From NCBI GenBank assembly GCA_048013815.1, contig CM106586.1, forward strand, positions 19,034,001-19,098,000: DNA of 64,000 bases, written 5' to 3'. The translations under genes and the position numbers were made by a program. Shown in pieces: positions 37,448-48,465 of the stretch; position 1 is the stretch's first letter; the number at the start of each line of letters is the position of its first letter. The notes beneath the pieces were generated by a model. The model ran no database searches. It was not told the DNA's origin and worked only from the letters and a program-made list of their open reading frames with translations. The DNA comes from Setoptus koraiensis. Taxonomy: Eukaryota; Arthropoda.

Positions 37448-39359
37448 ATGTCTGACAAGACAAACTTCGCCCAAAGCCTGATGCATCTGATAAAATGCAA
37501 TTTGGGCACCGGACTTCTAGCCATGCCAGCGTCATTTGCCCACACTGGATTAGTCAATGCCATTATTGGATTGCCTCTTTTGGCACTCATGGCAACCTAC
37601 TGTGTTCATCTATTGGTTAGATCAGCGAAACATCTAGAGAAAAAACTTGGATGGACAAACTTTGAATACGCTGAGGTAAAAAATCTAAAATGCTGCCTCT
37701 TTCTTGACTTCAACTTTCTCGACAAATCTTTCACATATTCACTCCTTTCTCGAACGTATCACTATACAGCTAGCCAAAGGTTCATTCAAAGCCGGCCCTC
37801 TCTGGATGAGAGGATACTCTTCCCTGATGTGCAAAACAGTGGATGCCACCTTGATAATATCGCAAATGGGAATATGTTGCGTTTATTTAGTGTTTGTTGT
37901 CGACAACATCAGCAAGGTGATCATTGAATCATTTACCCGAACTTTCAAACATGATTGTTAATTTTAGTTCAAGACTTTACTAACGCAAATTCATTGATTC
38001 TTTGCTTTACCTCACTTATCCAGATCATCAAAACTTACGGCCTTGAATTGGATGATACCAAAATATTTATACTTATGCTACCAATCGCACTATTGCTGAG
38101 TTACATCAGGACACTGAGGAAACTAGCCATTGCGTCTGCTTGTGCAAATGTTCTACAAGTAGTGGGCATCTCCATGATACTTAATTATCTGGTTCGCAAT
38201 CTTGGAAACCTCGATGATATCCAACTTTTCAATAGCATAGATAAGGTGGCCTTGGGTAAATTACAGTTTTAGCATTTTGTTTTCTTTGCTTATCATGGTT
38301 AAAAAAGATAGATTTTTGAAATTTTCCAAGATCTAATATTGAGATATCTTGCCTTTGAAAACTTCCAATTTTAATCACACAACCAGGTTTCGGATCAGCC
38401 ATGTTTGCTTTCGAAGGAATATCCGTAGTGCTACCAGTTTACACTCGCATGAAAGATCCTAAACAAATGGGCGGCTACCTCGGAGCCATCAATTTATCTT
38501 ATGTCCTACTATTGTGTCTCTACTTTTCCATGGGTATTTTCGGGTATCTCAAGTTCGGACACCATGCTCAAGGCAGTATCACGTTGAATCTGCCAGCGGA
38601 GCCCTTATATGATATTGTGAGAGGAATGTTTACCTTGTCGTTATTTCTAACATATCCATTGCAATTTTATGTGCCGAATGAGATAATATGGAATTGGGCC
38701 AAGTCTAGCCTAATTGAAGTAGATGACGGAACATCTTCGGGAAAAGCAGTTAGATATGAGTACTATTGTCGAACGATTCTAGTTATTATAACCTGTAAGT
38801 GACAACTCTTTCCTATGCCCCTTATACCTTTGCATACTTGCACATAGGTTTAGAGAAATTCTACTCAACTGGACATGTTCATCTTTTCGTCTATTTACCA
38901 CCCAGTTATACTGGCCATGAGCATACCAATGTTAAATCTACTTATGGACCTAGTAGGCTCAATATCTGGCACAATGCTATCAATAATACTGCCACCTTTG
39001 ATACACATGGCAGCCTTTTGGGAAGACACATGTAAGTATCCGAGAGAGAATGGTAATGATGTAGGCCTCTCCATAAGAATAGTATTGTTATTGATTTATG
39101 AATATTTGTGTGCTTTCAAAATGCATCATCACTATGTATAATTTAATGATTAGCCGGATCTACTAGATTTACAATGGTGGCTGTAGATTTGTTTGTGGCC
39201 GGGATTGGTCTGATTGCCGGGACTAGTGGTTCAGTATTCAGTATAATTGCAATTTTGGACAAGTTTGCCGCAGGCTCAAATCCGCAAGTGCTTTTTAATG
39301 TAACTCAACATGTTCAAGACACGTTAATTAACTCCACCACTGTAGGAATACATCCTTAA
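37448..39359 (+). CDS. SLC36-type proton-coupled amino-acid transporter
   Basis: Membrane transporter of the amino-acid/auxin permease superfamily that moves small neutral amino acids with protons at plasma or lysosomal membranes. I assign six exons: 37448-37675, 37770-37916, 38024-38255, 38387-38794, 38906-39031 and 39154-39359, 448 aa. All introns are GT-AG and all phases match. Family marks: the first span LIKCNLGTGLLAMPASFAHTG (NxGTGLLAMP), the exon-4 block GSAMFAFEGISVVLPVYTRMKDP (typical FAFEGI..VLPLENxMKxP), and the SIPMLNLLMDLVGSISG block. About 11 membrane spans are expected for the family and the length fits. The acceptors at 38023 and 38905 were chosen because nearer AG sites break the frame or the homology. 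Its stop lies 118 bp from that of the convergent prefoldin gene. Confidence 0.9.
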
Positions 39360-39477
39360 TACAATCATACATAGAGATAAACATACACATAAATATCTAT
39401 AATATATACATGTGCTGTACCCATTTAGGCATGGCCAAACGAATACAAAAAGGCACCAGTGCCACCTTTGTTCCCCT

Positions 39478-39894
39478 TCAATTACTCTCTAGATGAATGT
39501 TGCTTCCGAATCTGGCATACAACTCAGTTTTTAGAGCGGCCATTTCTGTCGCGATGGCGGACTTCTTCGTTTCCAACTCTTCGAACAATTGTTTCTGCTT
39601 TGTTTTTTTCTCCTCCAACCAGGCTTCGGTTTTACTTGGTGTAAGCTTGACAAGCAAATCGCCCACTTGAATGTGGAGATTGGCCTCTTGGTCATCGTCG
39701 TCGAACATGCCTAACTCTAATTCGCTCATGGCATCCTCATAGTTTTTAATCTCGTTTGATTTCAATGCTAGCTCATCTTTCACTTCCTCCAGTCTCGCAT
39801 TCAGTCTGGCGAATCTATTTATTTTCTGTTGATCCTCCTCGGACACATTGAAGTCGCCGTCGACGACAGCTGGTGCTGGCGTTAGTGAGTCCAT
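39478..39894 (-). CDS. PFDN4: Prefoldin subunit 4
   Basis: Subunit of the hexameric prefoldin co-chaperone, which captures newly made actin and tubulin and hands them to the CCT chaperonin. Single exon, 138 aa, standard for the beta-type subunit 4. It has two coiled-coil arms (about 18-55 and 95-130) around the beta-hairpin segment IQVGDLLVKLTPSKTEAWLEE. The conserved starts EEDQQKINRFARLNARLEEVK and the end LKTELYARFGSNIHLESN are near-diagnostic (shown here only in part: EDQQKINRFARL and YARFGSNIHLE). The ATG at 39894 is the first in frame; an earlier TTG would add three residues. The gene is complete and convergent with the amino-acid transporter. Confidence 0.95.
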   Translation of the reverse strand: MDSLTPAPAVVDGDFNVSEEDQQKINRFARLNARLEEVKDELALKSNEIKNYEDAMSELELGMFDDDDQEANLHIQVGDLLVKLTPSKTEAWLEEKKTKQKQLFEELETKKSAIATEMAALKTELYARFGSNIHLESN

Positions 39895-40590
39895 CGAATC
39901 CAATTAGCACTGCTTTAATTAACTGCGTTAATCCAAATAAATATTGATCAGCTATCAAATGGAGGTGATCTCGGCAGTAGGGATATCAATTCGTCTTAAG
40001 ACACACTGGACTAGTGATTAGAGAACGGCCACCAATGTTTGGCTACAGAACGTGGTTTTAGCTTCTGAGCGCAAAATTCAAAATTGTGAATATACAAATT
40101 GTGAATATCCTGTTGAGATCGCACAGTGGAATTCTTTCGATGAGTGATACATGTGTAGGGATACCTATACCGAACCAAGAGTTGGATATTAACTCCATGA
40201 TGGTTGAGTTTTTTGAAAATCGGGAACGGACAGCTCCCCACATCAGTAAGCATTGCAAGAATACAAATAAAGGGCTCCCAGTTTCCGACCTGGAACGCAG
40301 AGATTCTTAGCTCCCTCAATCAAAAGTGAGAGGGGATAGTGATTCTCCACCATTCATTAAATATCCGATATTCAATAGCCAGTTAGGACAGATTCATGGG
40401 TGAACTTGAAATTGAGGTCACACAACCTAGTCCATAGTCCATAGTACACAACACAATCGTTTTGAACGGAAACTCAAAAGTAGCCTCAACTAATTCAGGT
40501 TGTCCGGACGACTTTCTCGAGAAAGTTGCGAAACTTCTATAACGGGGCTCCCTGATCAGAACCTGTCGGTATCCACACCGAATAAATACC
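39895..40590. other. Spacer, no gene seen
   Basis: Upstream of the prefoldin gene, so it includes its promoter. Open frames on both strands here lack any recognisable features. The segment from about 40595 on is part of the duplicated block described separately. Confidence 0.4.
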
Positions 40591-40594
40591 ATGT

Positions 40595-40905
40595 CTAATT
40601 GTTATATCAGCCCCATCTTTTATTTGTCTAAGCAGGATATCACAGCGTGTGAAATTTTTTGGACAAATGAACAACGATCAGCTCGGTTGATGTTGTCGTC
40701 GACCAATCGGTTGCAAATCAAAGCTTACCCTTGCTGGATCATCCAAGAAAGTCACCGTGGAATCTCGCCTCACCTCGAATACCTTGACATTGGGAATATT
40801 GAGTTTGCTGGGGAACCGGGTCTTTTCTGCCGCCGCCGCGCTCTCTAATTCCTTTGAGGACATCATTAGCCAACTCTAATGGTGTTCCCGCTAATTACAA
40901 ATAGC
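40595..40905 (-). pseudogene. Decayed copy of the 3' end of the Gly/Asn-rich secreted gene
   Basis: Aligns with 41640-42000 over most of its length. Shared blocks are the CCCATCTTTTATT segment, the ATCAAAGCT...CCTTG...ATCATCCAAGAAAG segment, and the GGACATCATTAGCCAA...AATGGTGTTC segment. In this copy the frame matching the intact gene is broken and the Gly-rich coding part is mostly absent, so it is a relic of duplication rather than a working gene. Confidence 0.7.
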
Positions 40906-41369
40906 AATCAGAAGTCAGTGGTGGCTCTAGTAAGTAACTTCAGGTTCATAAATGAATGGTGCATATTGACAATATTTTATCATCTGCGGATAGGCTTATT
41001 TTATTTCAACAAATCATGAGTACGTTAAAATCCCGCTGATTTGAGATGATTGTGCTAACACATGATCAGTCCGCCTAGTCAGATTTCATGATTTCGTTAA
41101 TATTTCGGACATGAAAGTATCCACTCATTTTCTACTTTAATCACTTACAAGACTTCACTTTGTTAGATATACTTATACTTCAAAATCAGACAAAAGCCTC
41201 AAGATTGAGTTTGAGAAAACAGTATAATTACTCTAAAGACTAGACTTTAGTTTAGGTTTTGGTAAACCTTTCCTTGCTCAGTTCTTTCAGGTAGGTGTAT
41301 TTAGGCTGTGGTTTGGTGGAGAGTCCTGTGTGGGGAGGGCTTACCTTGTGAGTGAAAATAGACTGGATA

Positions 41370-41640
41370 TAAACTAATGTACTTTCTCATTCTGTCGATT
41401 GTTTTTGTTTATAAACTGGAACATAGAACAATCAAATCTCATGTAACTCAACATGTCGAAGACACGTTAATTAACTCTGCCATTGTAGGAATGCATCCTT
41501 AATACGATCATACATATAAATAAACATACACATAAATATGTATAATGTATACATGTTGTATATGTATCTAGGCATAACTAAACGAATACAAAAAGTCACG
41601 AGTGCCGTTTTTGTTCCACTTCAATTACACCAAATTAATA
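41370..41640 (+). pseudogene. Relic duplicate of the amino-acid transporter 3' end
   Basis: The segment 41443-41630 repeats 39305-39486, including the last codons, stop region and 3' flank of the SLC36-type gene (ACACGTTAATTAACTC, CATCCTTAATACRATCATACAT). Just before it, 41370-41440 repeats 37043-37115, which lies upstream of the transporter start. The two parts are joined directly, so the copy lacks the whole gene body. The prefoldin gene, which follows the original 3' end, is also absent here. Confidence 0.75.
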
Positions 41641-41710
41641 CTATTTCTACTCGCTATAACTGGCCCATCTTTTATTATTCATCTAAACATGGCATTACAT
41701 CTTGTGAAAA

Positions 41711-41763
41711 TTTTTGAACAAATCAACAACCATCAGTATGATCGTTGTTGATTTGTTCAAAAA
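41711..41763. repeat. Perfect 20-bp-arm hairpin
   Basis: Left arm 41711-41730 (TTTTTGAACAAATCAACAAC), loop of 13 nt, right arm 41744-41763, a perfect complement. The equivalent place in the duplicated copy (about 40658-40700) carries the left-arm sequence but not the right arm. Confidence 0.95.
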
Positions 41764-41811
41764 AATAACGCAGATGAATCAGTTACAGATCAAAGCTCTA
41801 CCTTGCCGAAA

Positions 41812-42646
41812 TCATCCAAGAAAGCCACCGTGGAAACTGGCCTCACCGTGGATACCTTGAGATTGGAAATCTTGAGGTTGCTGGGCAACTCGGTTGTTGC
41901 TGCTGAAACTGCTGCCGCCGCGTCCACCGACTCCGCCGATTCCACCAAGGACATCATTAGCCAATTTGAATGGTGTTCTCGCTATATCCAGCCAATCGCC
42001 TCCAATTCCTGAGGCCTGGCCCACGGCCTGACCAATTATCTCGTTTGGTATGCTAACCAAATCTCCGATTATACCACCGGCATTAGGAGGTCTAAAACTG
42101 AGTCCACCTTTAACATTGAATCCATCATTTTGAGATTGGTCGTATGATTGAGATTGCTTGTTGCCACCTTGTGAGCTAACTGGGCTAGCGGTGTTAGGTT
42201 GAGCATTAGTTTCACTTTTTCCATTGTATTCATAATTATAATTATAATTATTGCTTACATTTGACTCATTAGTTATGTATGAGTTAGATTTGGAATTGCT
42301 TGTGTGGTAATTATTATTGACATTGGCTGGTTGCGCATTGCTACTTCCTGAGTCGCTATAGTCGTTGTAGTAATAATAGTAATCGTACTGATTTTTTGTA
42401 ACGTTATAGCAATTTCCGTTCTCGTCACAATCTGAGAGAGTTTTGTCCGATATGTATGATAAAGAAAACGAAACTCAATTAGTGATAGTTTGGTGATCAC
42501 TTCGAAATTGATCGATCAATCAAAAGAGAAACTTTACCTTCATAAGTGTTGGAACTAGTGAGTGCAGGGCGCGATATCACGATATTCAAGTTTATCAAAA
42601 TGATGGCGGCAATCAAAGCCGAATTTGCTAGAGTTGACAATTCCAT
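41812..42646 (-). CDS. Secreted Gly/Asn/Tyr-rich protein, unrecognised
   Basis: Two exons on the minus strand, 42646-42538 (36 codons plus one base) and 42431-41812, with a 106-nt GT-AG intron split inside an Asp codon; 242 aa. Exon 1 gives a signal peptide (LANSALIAAIILINLNIVISRP). The mature protein has an N-terminal Cys pair (CDENGNC), then a Tyr/Asn/Ser-rich low-complexity region (YDYYYYYNDY, NNYNYNYEYNG), a Gln/Ser-rich middle and a Gly-rich part (DVLGGIGGVGGRGGSSF). In between is a more ordinary block, IPNEIIGQAVGQASGIGGDWLDIARTP taken here as NEIIGQAVGQASGIGGDW. I know no family for it. Composition resembles silk-, glue- or cuticle-type secreted proteins, but that is only analogy. A decayed relative lies at 40595-40905. 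Confidence 0.75.
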
Positions 42647-43560
42647 GATTATTCTGTTTCTGTTTGCGGACTCTCAACTAGATGAATTACGACGCCGAAG
42701 TGTTTCCAATCTCAAACGATTAACTTCTTGCTTGCGACTAGCAATGATCCTTGACTAGTTTATCCACTAAACTCCCAAACTAAAAATTCACCCTCAATTT
42801 ATACCCCCAAACATGATGAACCAAGACAACAACAACTCGCAGACCTTGCTCAAGCGACGGGAACTTTTTCAACAGCATCAATTCATGTCACTGCTAGTAA
42901 CTAACTCTAGAAAGAGTTGTGATTATATTGTTGACATTTCTGGCGATATTACGATCACTATTAAAATAAAAGTCACAATACTATCATGGCCTAGTGAGCT
43001 CATCTAGCCTATGGGCCGTTTTTCAGGTGAAAGACAGCCCTAGTTGGCTGGTGAATTTGTGTGATCTACAACACAATGAATCAATGATGACGCAACTTTC
43101 TGATTTCTCACCAAATCACCTAATTGGAGATTCTTACAACAAACTCAGAATATTGATATACACGATTGTTAATGTCAATTGTGGTGGCCGTTTACTAGAG
43201 CGTCGTCAATAATGTAAAAACAACATATGTAATTGCTTCATTTTTCCACCTCGCCTGATCGTGAAACACAACGAACCGGGAATGTCGTCAATTTTTTTAT
43301 TGGCAACAAAATTCGCGCTTTTCCTTGCAATCAAATAGGTTTTATCCACTGTGGTCGTAAAGATTGTTGATTGTGAAAAGTAAATTATCACGACACACAC
43401 ATCTAGCATGCAGAGTAATTACAGTCTGCCGATCTTTTGGCATTTTATCACATTTTATGACCGTCGTCTGAATGCCACAGACTCTCACAACAGTAGCCTG
43501 ATGCTCAATAGTGACGGCAGCAGCTTGATTGGTCCGGATCAGATACGTGATCATTGGTGT

Positions 43561-43592
43561 GCTCAGCTGAGCAGATTAATAAGCTTATTAAT
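43561..43592. repeat. Two adjacent perfect palindromes
   Basis: GCTCAGCTGAGC (12 bp, 43561-43572) is followed two bases later by ATTAATAAGCTTATTAAT (18 bp, 43575-43592). Both are perfect and have no loop. Confidence 0.95.
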
Positions 43593-44447
43593 AAGATAAC
43601 AATGCATAGATTTGTCTAGTTATCTGAAGATATCTATCGATAGCCATAAGATATGTTGATGTTCTAGCTGAACAGCTTGCATGCAGCTCCCAATGTCAGG
43701 TGACTGCATCAATCTGGTGATGAGCGCGAGGACGGGTCGCCAGCTATTTTATCTGGCGCTTTAGAATGTAATGTTAACAGTTTTCTCTTGCGGCCTAGTT
43801 CTCTTGCGGCCCCAATGTTATCGTAGATCGAGAGGCAAACTTGCAGACACAACTTTACCTGTCGAGTTGGTTCTTCTACTGAATTGGCAGCTATTGAAGA
43901 TTGGCGGCCTCAATTGGTGGTGTCCCGTACGATGTCACAATGCCGAATCATTACAACTGGTTAACCAATCAGCGATTTTAGAAAATGCTCATTTAAAATT
44001 TGTTACAATTTAGCCACTATTTTGTTGTTGAGTGGCGCGTGTCTAGCCAGTTGCGTCGAGTTTCGAAACAGTTTGAAAGAGCGCTGCTACAACAAAATTG
44101 AGAGGCCCCAGTTTGGAGGTCCAAAGGGGCCAGGCTCTATAGTGCAGCGTTGTGAGCGTGTGAAGTTCAGGCCCGAGGCGCATAGCTCACATAACGGTAA
44201 CTATATAGGACGACAACATCACTGCCACCAACAGCAACTAGCTTCGGGTGCCTCCATCTATAGAGTCGCCAATACGGTCTGGCAATGGTTGGCTTAGCGC
44301 ATTTAGCTAAGCAGATTGACATTGCGCAATCGTGCACAATTTTATCTGGGGGGGGGGGAGAGAAGTGAGGCTCGCTTGCTTGCTTGCATTGTGTAGAGAC
44401 TTTCACTGAATTTTGTACTTGTTAAGTTGGCTCGAGTGTCTGGCCTG

Positions 44448-44469
44448 GCTCGTGGCAACTGCCACGAGC
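44448..44469. repeat. Perfect hairpin, 10-bp arms, 2-nt loop
   Basis: GCTCGTGGCA, AC, TGCCACGAGC. It lies in noncoding DNA upstream of the vesicular acetylcholine transporter. Confidence 0.95.
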
Positions 44470-45009
44470 TAGACTAAAGAGAATTTGGGGCCAGCAGTGG
44501 GCAAGTGCCAGTAAATATGTTGCCAGCGATGAAAAGAAAGACAAGTGTGTGTGTGTGTTCGTTGAGCATATCGCACCAGCAGCGTATACAATTCGTTTGA
44601 TCGTCGCCAGTTGCTTCGTCACGCCAAATAACGCAAAATTGTGCCCGTCTTGATGCCCCTAATAATGTGCACCTCGGACTTGTTCAAATCGTCATTAGCC
44701 GCGTTTATTGGATTGCATTAGTGTTAGTGTACGCTATTTGCCTATGCGCTGTTTGTTGGTTACGTCAGTGGGCTTCAGCTTATCCTTGCCATTGTGTGAT
44801 ATTGGCGAAATTAAAATCAATTGTCATCATCATTTCGATTACTTGCTCTTGTTTGTTATTTGACAGCCATTTCACATAAGCCACACGTACGCTAGCGCTC
44901 ACTAGCGCCACTGACGGGCCCACTTTTCAGTGCGCATCTATTTTTTATTTGGGCCTCACACGGGCCCCAACAATCAACGGTAGCAGTAGCAGTAGCAGTA
45001 GCAGCAGCC

Positions 45010-45016
45010 TATAAAG
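45010..45016 (+). promoter_or_regulatory. Candidate TATA box of the VAChT gene
   Basis: TATAAAG lies 281 nt before the transporter start codon, after a (GTAGCA)n-type tract. It is a sequence match only; a distant or shared cholinergic-locus promoter is also possible. Confidence 0.35.
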
Positions 45017-45296
45017 GAACTAGAGTAGCAACTGGCCAACGAGCCCAGTAAATGAATAAATGAATCAAAGTGCAAGTGTGTATCGCCCCGATTAATTAGC
45101 ATCTTCGAGAGTAGAGTTCAATTGAGACCAACAACCAAATAAGCATAGTTCACATATTTTGAATGGGTGCAAATTATTATTGGTACCGTTAATTCAAGCA
45201 GAATAAGCTCACCGATCATTAGTTAGTGTTATTCCAAGTGTCGGTTTGCGGTCAGTGAAGCGAAAATCTCAATATTGAACCAGCAAGCAAGCAAAC

Positions 45297-45359
45297 ATGT
45301 CCAGCAACGGCAACGACCAGAGACAATCGGCGTCGTCAAGACGCCAACAACAGCAACAG

Positions 45360-45391
<32 letters not shown>

Positions 45392-48018
45392 ACAACAGCA
45401 AAACAGATATGCTCACATCGGAGCGAAGCCAACGTCTGCCTTGTCGCCAATGTCGCCGGTGGGCAGCGGCGCCAAAAATAACTGGCCCACGTCGAGTCCG
45501 CCCCACGACGGCCTACAAACACGGGTGGCTACAGCAGCAGCAGCAGCAACAACAACAGCCAACAACCAGACAACAACGAATCACATCGGCGCCGGGGCCC
45601 CAAATCAATTTGGCTACAGTTACAATATTAATTCTGTTAATTGGAGCGAACAATGGCAAGAGTTGCGCGACAAATTCATGGACAAGGTGCACGAGCCCCA
45701 GAGCCAGCGAAGAATTATATTGGTGATTGTGTGTTGCGCGTTGCTATTAGATAATATGTTGTACATGGTTATAGTGCCAATTATACCAGATTATTTACGC
45801 TTTACAGGTGCCTGGTCCACGTACGCCGAGGGCGCAAAATATGTTCGCAAAAACGAATCGGGCACCTACAAATGGGAGCGCATCGGTGGTACCATTGTGT
45901 ACGAGGGCGAGGAATCGGCGGTGGGCTTCCTGTTTGCCTCAAAGGCCATGGTGCAGCTACTCATAAATCCCTTCTCTGGCGCCATCATCGACAGAATTGG
46001 CTACGAGATGCCCATGATGATCGGCCTGGTGGTGATGTTTTTCTCCACCATAGTGTTCGCTTGCGGCCAAACATACTCCATACTGTTTCTGGCGCGCAGT
46101 TTGCAGGGGGTCGGATCGGCCTTCGCGGGTACGTTCAACGGGCACGGGCCCACCCTTTCACTGACCATACTCTCACCATTTTTGCCACTTTTGCCATTTT
46201 TGCCACTTTTCACTAACCGTTTCACCTGCTCATTCGCGTCCGCTCTCGCCGGCGCCGCACGCGGATCGATTGTTTGAAATCAATTGTTCGAAATCAAATC
46301 CACATTTGAATATCCGAAATATTATTTATCTGAATTATCGAGCAGACACCGCTGGCCTGGCGATGATCGCCGACAGGTTCACCGAGGACAACGAGCGCCA
46401 GCGCGCCCTCGGAATCGCCCTGGCCTTCATATCGTTCGGCTGCCTGGTTGCGCCCCCTTTCGGGGCCGTCCTATATCAGACGGCGGGCAAGGAGGTGCCA
46501 TTCATAATATTGTCACTGGTGTGTCTGGTGGACGGCTTCCTGTTGCTACTGGTGACGCAGCCTGGCACATTTGCGTCGTGCAGTTTGAGCTTCTTGCAGT
46601 CGCTGGTAGGCGAGACGCCCCAGCAGCAGTACCAGAACCAGCAGCAGCAACAGCAGCAATTGAAGCAACAGCACCACAGCCAACAAAGAGCGCCCCTGCC
46701 GGACAGACAAGCGACAACAACAACAAGTGTGTCAATTGGGGCCAACGACGACGATCCAGCGCAATATAAATCAGCGGAATTGTCCCAGAAACAAAAGCAA
46801 CGACAGCAACTGCTAACGAGACAAAAGTCCACCTCGCGCCGACAATCGCTCACCGCGGCCTCTAACGGCAAGACCATCAAGGGCACCCCCATTTACGTGC
46901 TGCTCAAGGACCCGTACATAGCCTGTTGTTCGGGGGCGCTCATAATGGCCAACGTGTCGCTGGCCTTCCTAGAGCCAACAATATCCATTTGGATGCAGGA
47001 CACCATGCCCGACATTGAGGAATGGCAAATGGGCATGATTTGGTTGCCCGCGTTTATACCGCACGTGTTGGGCGTGTACTGTACGGTGCGTCTGGCGGAC
47101 AAATACCCAAAATATCAGTGGCTCATAGCGGCCATTGGACTGGCCCTGGAGGGTGTGTCATCGTTTCTGGTGCCCTTCTGCACCTCGTTCTGGTCACTCA
47201 TAATACCCATCAGTGGCATCTGTTTTGGCATTGCCCTGGTAGACACGGCCATATTGCCCACGCTGGGGTATTTGGTTGACACGCGTTACGTAAGCGTTTA
47301 CGGAAGCATTTATGCCATTGCCGATATCAGTTATTCGCTGTCGTACGCCATTGGGCCCATTATTGCGGGCGGCATCGTAGAGGCAATCGGATTTACGTCG
47401 CTCAATGTGTTAATCGCCATCACAAATTTAGGCTACACGCCGGTGCTGATGATGCTCAAGCATATTCACGATTACAAGCCGTTCGAGGACAACAACAACA
47501 GCAGCGGCGCTGATGCAACTAGCAAGAAATTGACCGGCCCGGCCGGGCCCAACAATCAGCTGAGCTGCGAGGAGGGCTCCGAGCGCTACGGCGGCGGCGG
47601 CGACGACGACGACGACGAGCCCGACGACGACGACGACGACCTGGATGCGGCCAACAATTACAACTCGGGCAGATACTTTATTCAGTCGACGCAGGGCTGG
47701 CCCAGCAACGGGCAGGCGGTTGCAATTGGCAAGCCGGCAACGTCGCCGGGCGATTCAATTTTAAAATCGTCGCACTGTCACAGTAGCAACAGCGGTGATA
47801 CGAACCATCAGGCGAACAATCAGAGTGGCAAGTCGGGTATTATGCGCGACTACAGAAATCCGCGCTGGGCCTCGCAACAGAGCGGCCCGCAGCAAGAGTG
47901 GCAGCAATCGTCGTCGCCGAGCGGCCAGTACGCGATGGCCTCAAAACAACACTCTGTCACCATTGTTGAAGATCCGAGCCAATTGACGAGTGTGAGACGC
48001 AGCGAGCAGCAGCAACAA

Positions 48019-48056
<38 letters not shown>

Positions 48057-48099
48057 ACAACAACAACAACGACGGGACAGTATCACGCAACAACAGTGA
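45297..48099 (+). CDS. VAChT: Vesicular acetylcholine transporter (VAChT)
   Basis: Proton/acetylcholine antiporter of synaptic vesicles (SLC18, major facilitator fold). Two exons, 45297-46128 and 46346-48099, with a 217-nt intron split inside an Asp codon; 861 aa against roughly 580 in Drosophila. Family blocks: [19 protein letters not shown] (span 1, with its Asp), [55 protein letters not shown] across the splice site, [38 protein letters not shown] (the span-10 Asp) and [17 protein letters not shown]. The extra length is low complexity: a poly-Gln run of about 20 (residues 18-37), a Gln-rich insert between spans 6 and 7 (encoded about 46615-46830), poly-Asp near 47605-47640, and a C-terminal poly-Gln. 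The polyadenylation signal is at 48129. It lies upstream of ChAT on the same strand, as in other animals' cholinergic loci. Confidence 0.94.
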
Positions 48100-48414
48100 C
48101 CAAACAAGTGGCCGCAAACGAAAGCGGAAATAAACTCAGTCGGCAAACTGGTGCTTATTTGCGCAAGAGCTCGCTAATTATCTCGTTAGATAAGAGTTTA
48201 TATTGATTGAGCGCTGTGTTCATTATCTGTTTGTTTGTTTGTTTGCTTGTTTATTTGTTTGCTCGGGCCCCATGGGGGGCCGTCGCTGTGTTTGTTGTCG
48301 CCGTTCCTGTTTGACACTGTATGTTTATAGACACACGAACAGCGGACAACAGCAGCAACTATGATTTAGACGACAATTGTTTATACTACGACATGTACAT
48401 AGCTAACCACAACA

Positions 48415-48417
48415 CAC

Positions 48418-48462
<45 letters not shown>
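48415..48462. repeat. (CA)n microsatellite
   Basis: Near-uninterrupted CA dinucleotides about 320 nt after the VAChT stop codon, probably in or just beyond its 3' UTR. Confidence 0.92.

Positions 48463-48465
<3 letters not shown>

Larger units (their letters stand above)
42647..45009. other. Transition region, no gene recognised
   Basis: Contains no gene I can support. Base composition changes here from AT-rich to more GC-rich at about 43.6-44.0 kb. It holds two adjacent perfect palindromes (43561-43572 and 43575-43592), a 13-bp direct repeat of TTCTCTTGCGGCC at about 43783-43811, a perfect hairpin at 44448-44469 and a (GTAGCA)n-like tract near 44982-45006. Confidence 0.5.

Noticed and set aside
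37968-38023. Acceptor at 37967 for transporter exon 3, and at 38847 or 38853 for exon 5
   Set aside because: They break the reading frame or the family match; acceptors at 38023 and 38905 keep both.
45229-45522. Minus-strand open frames opposite the VAChT poly-Gln tract
   Set aside because: Shadow of CAG/CAA repeats, which read as Val/Ala/Cys-rich on the other strand.
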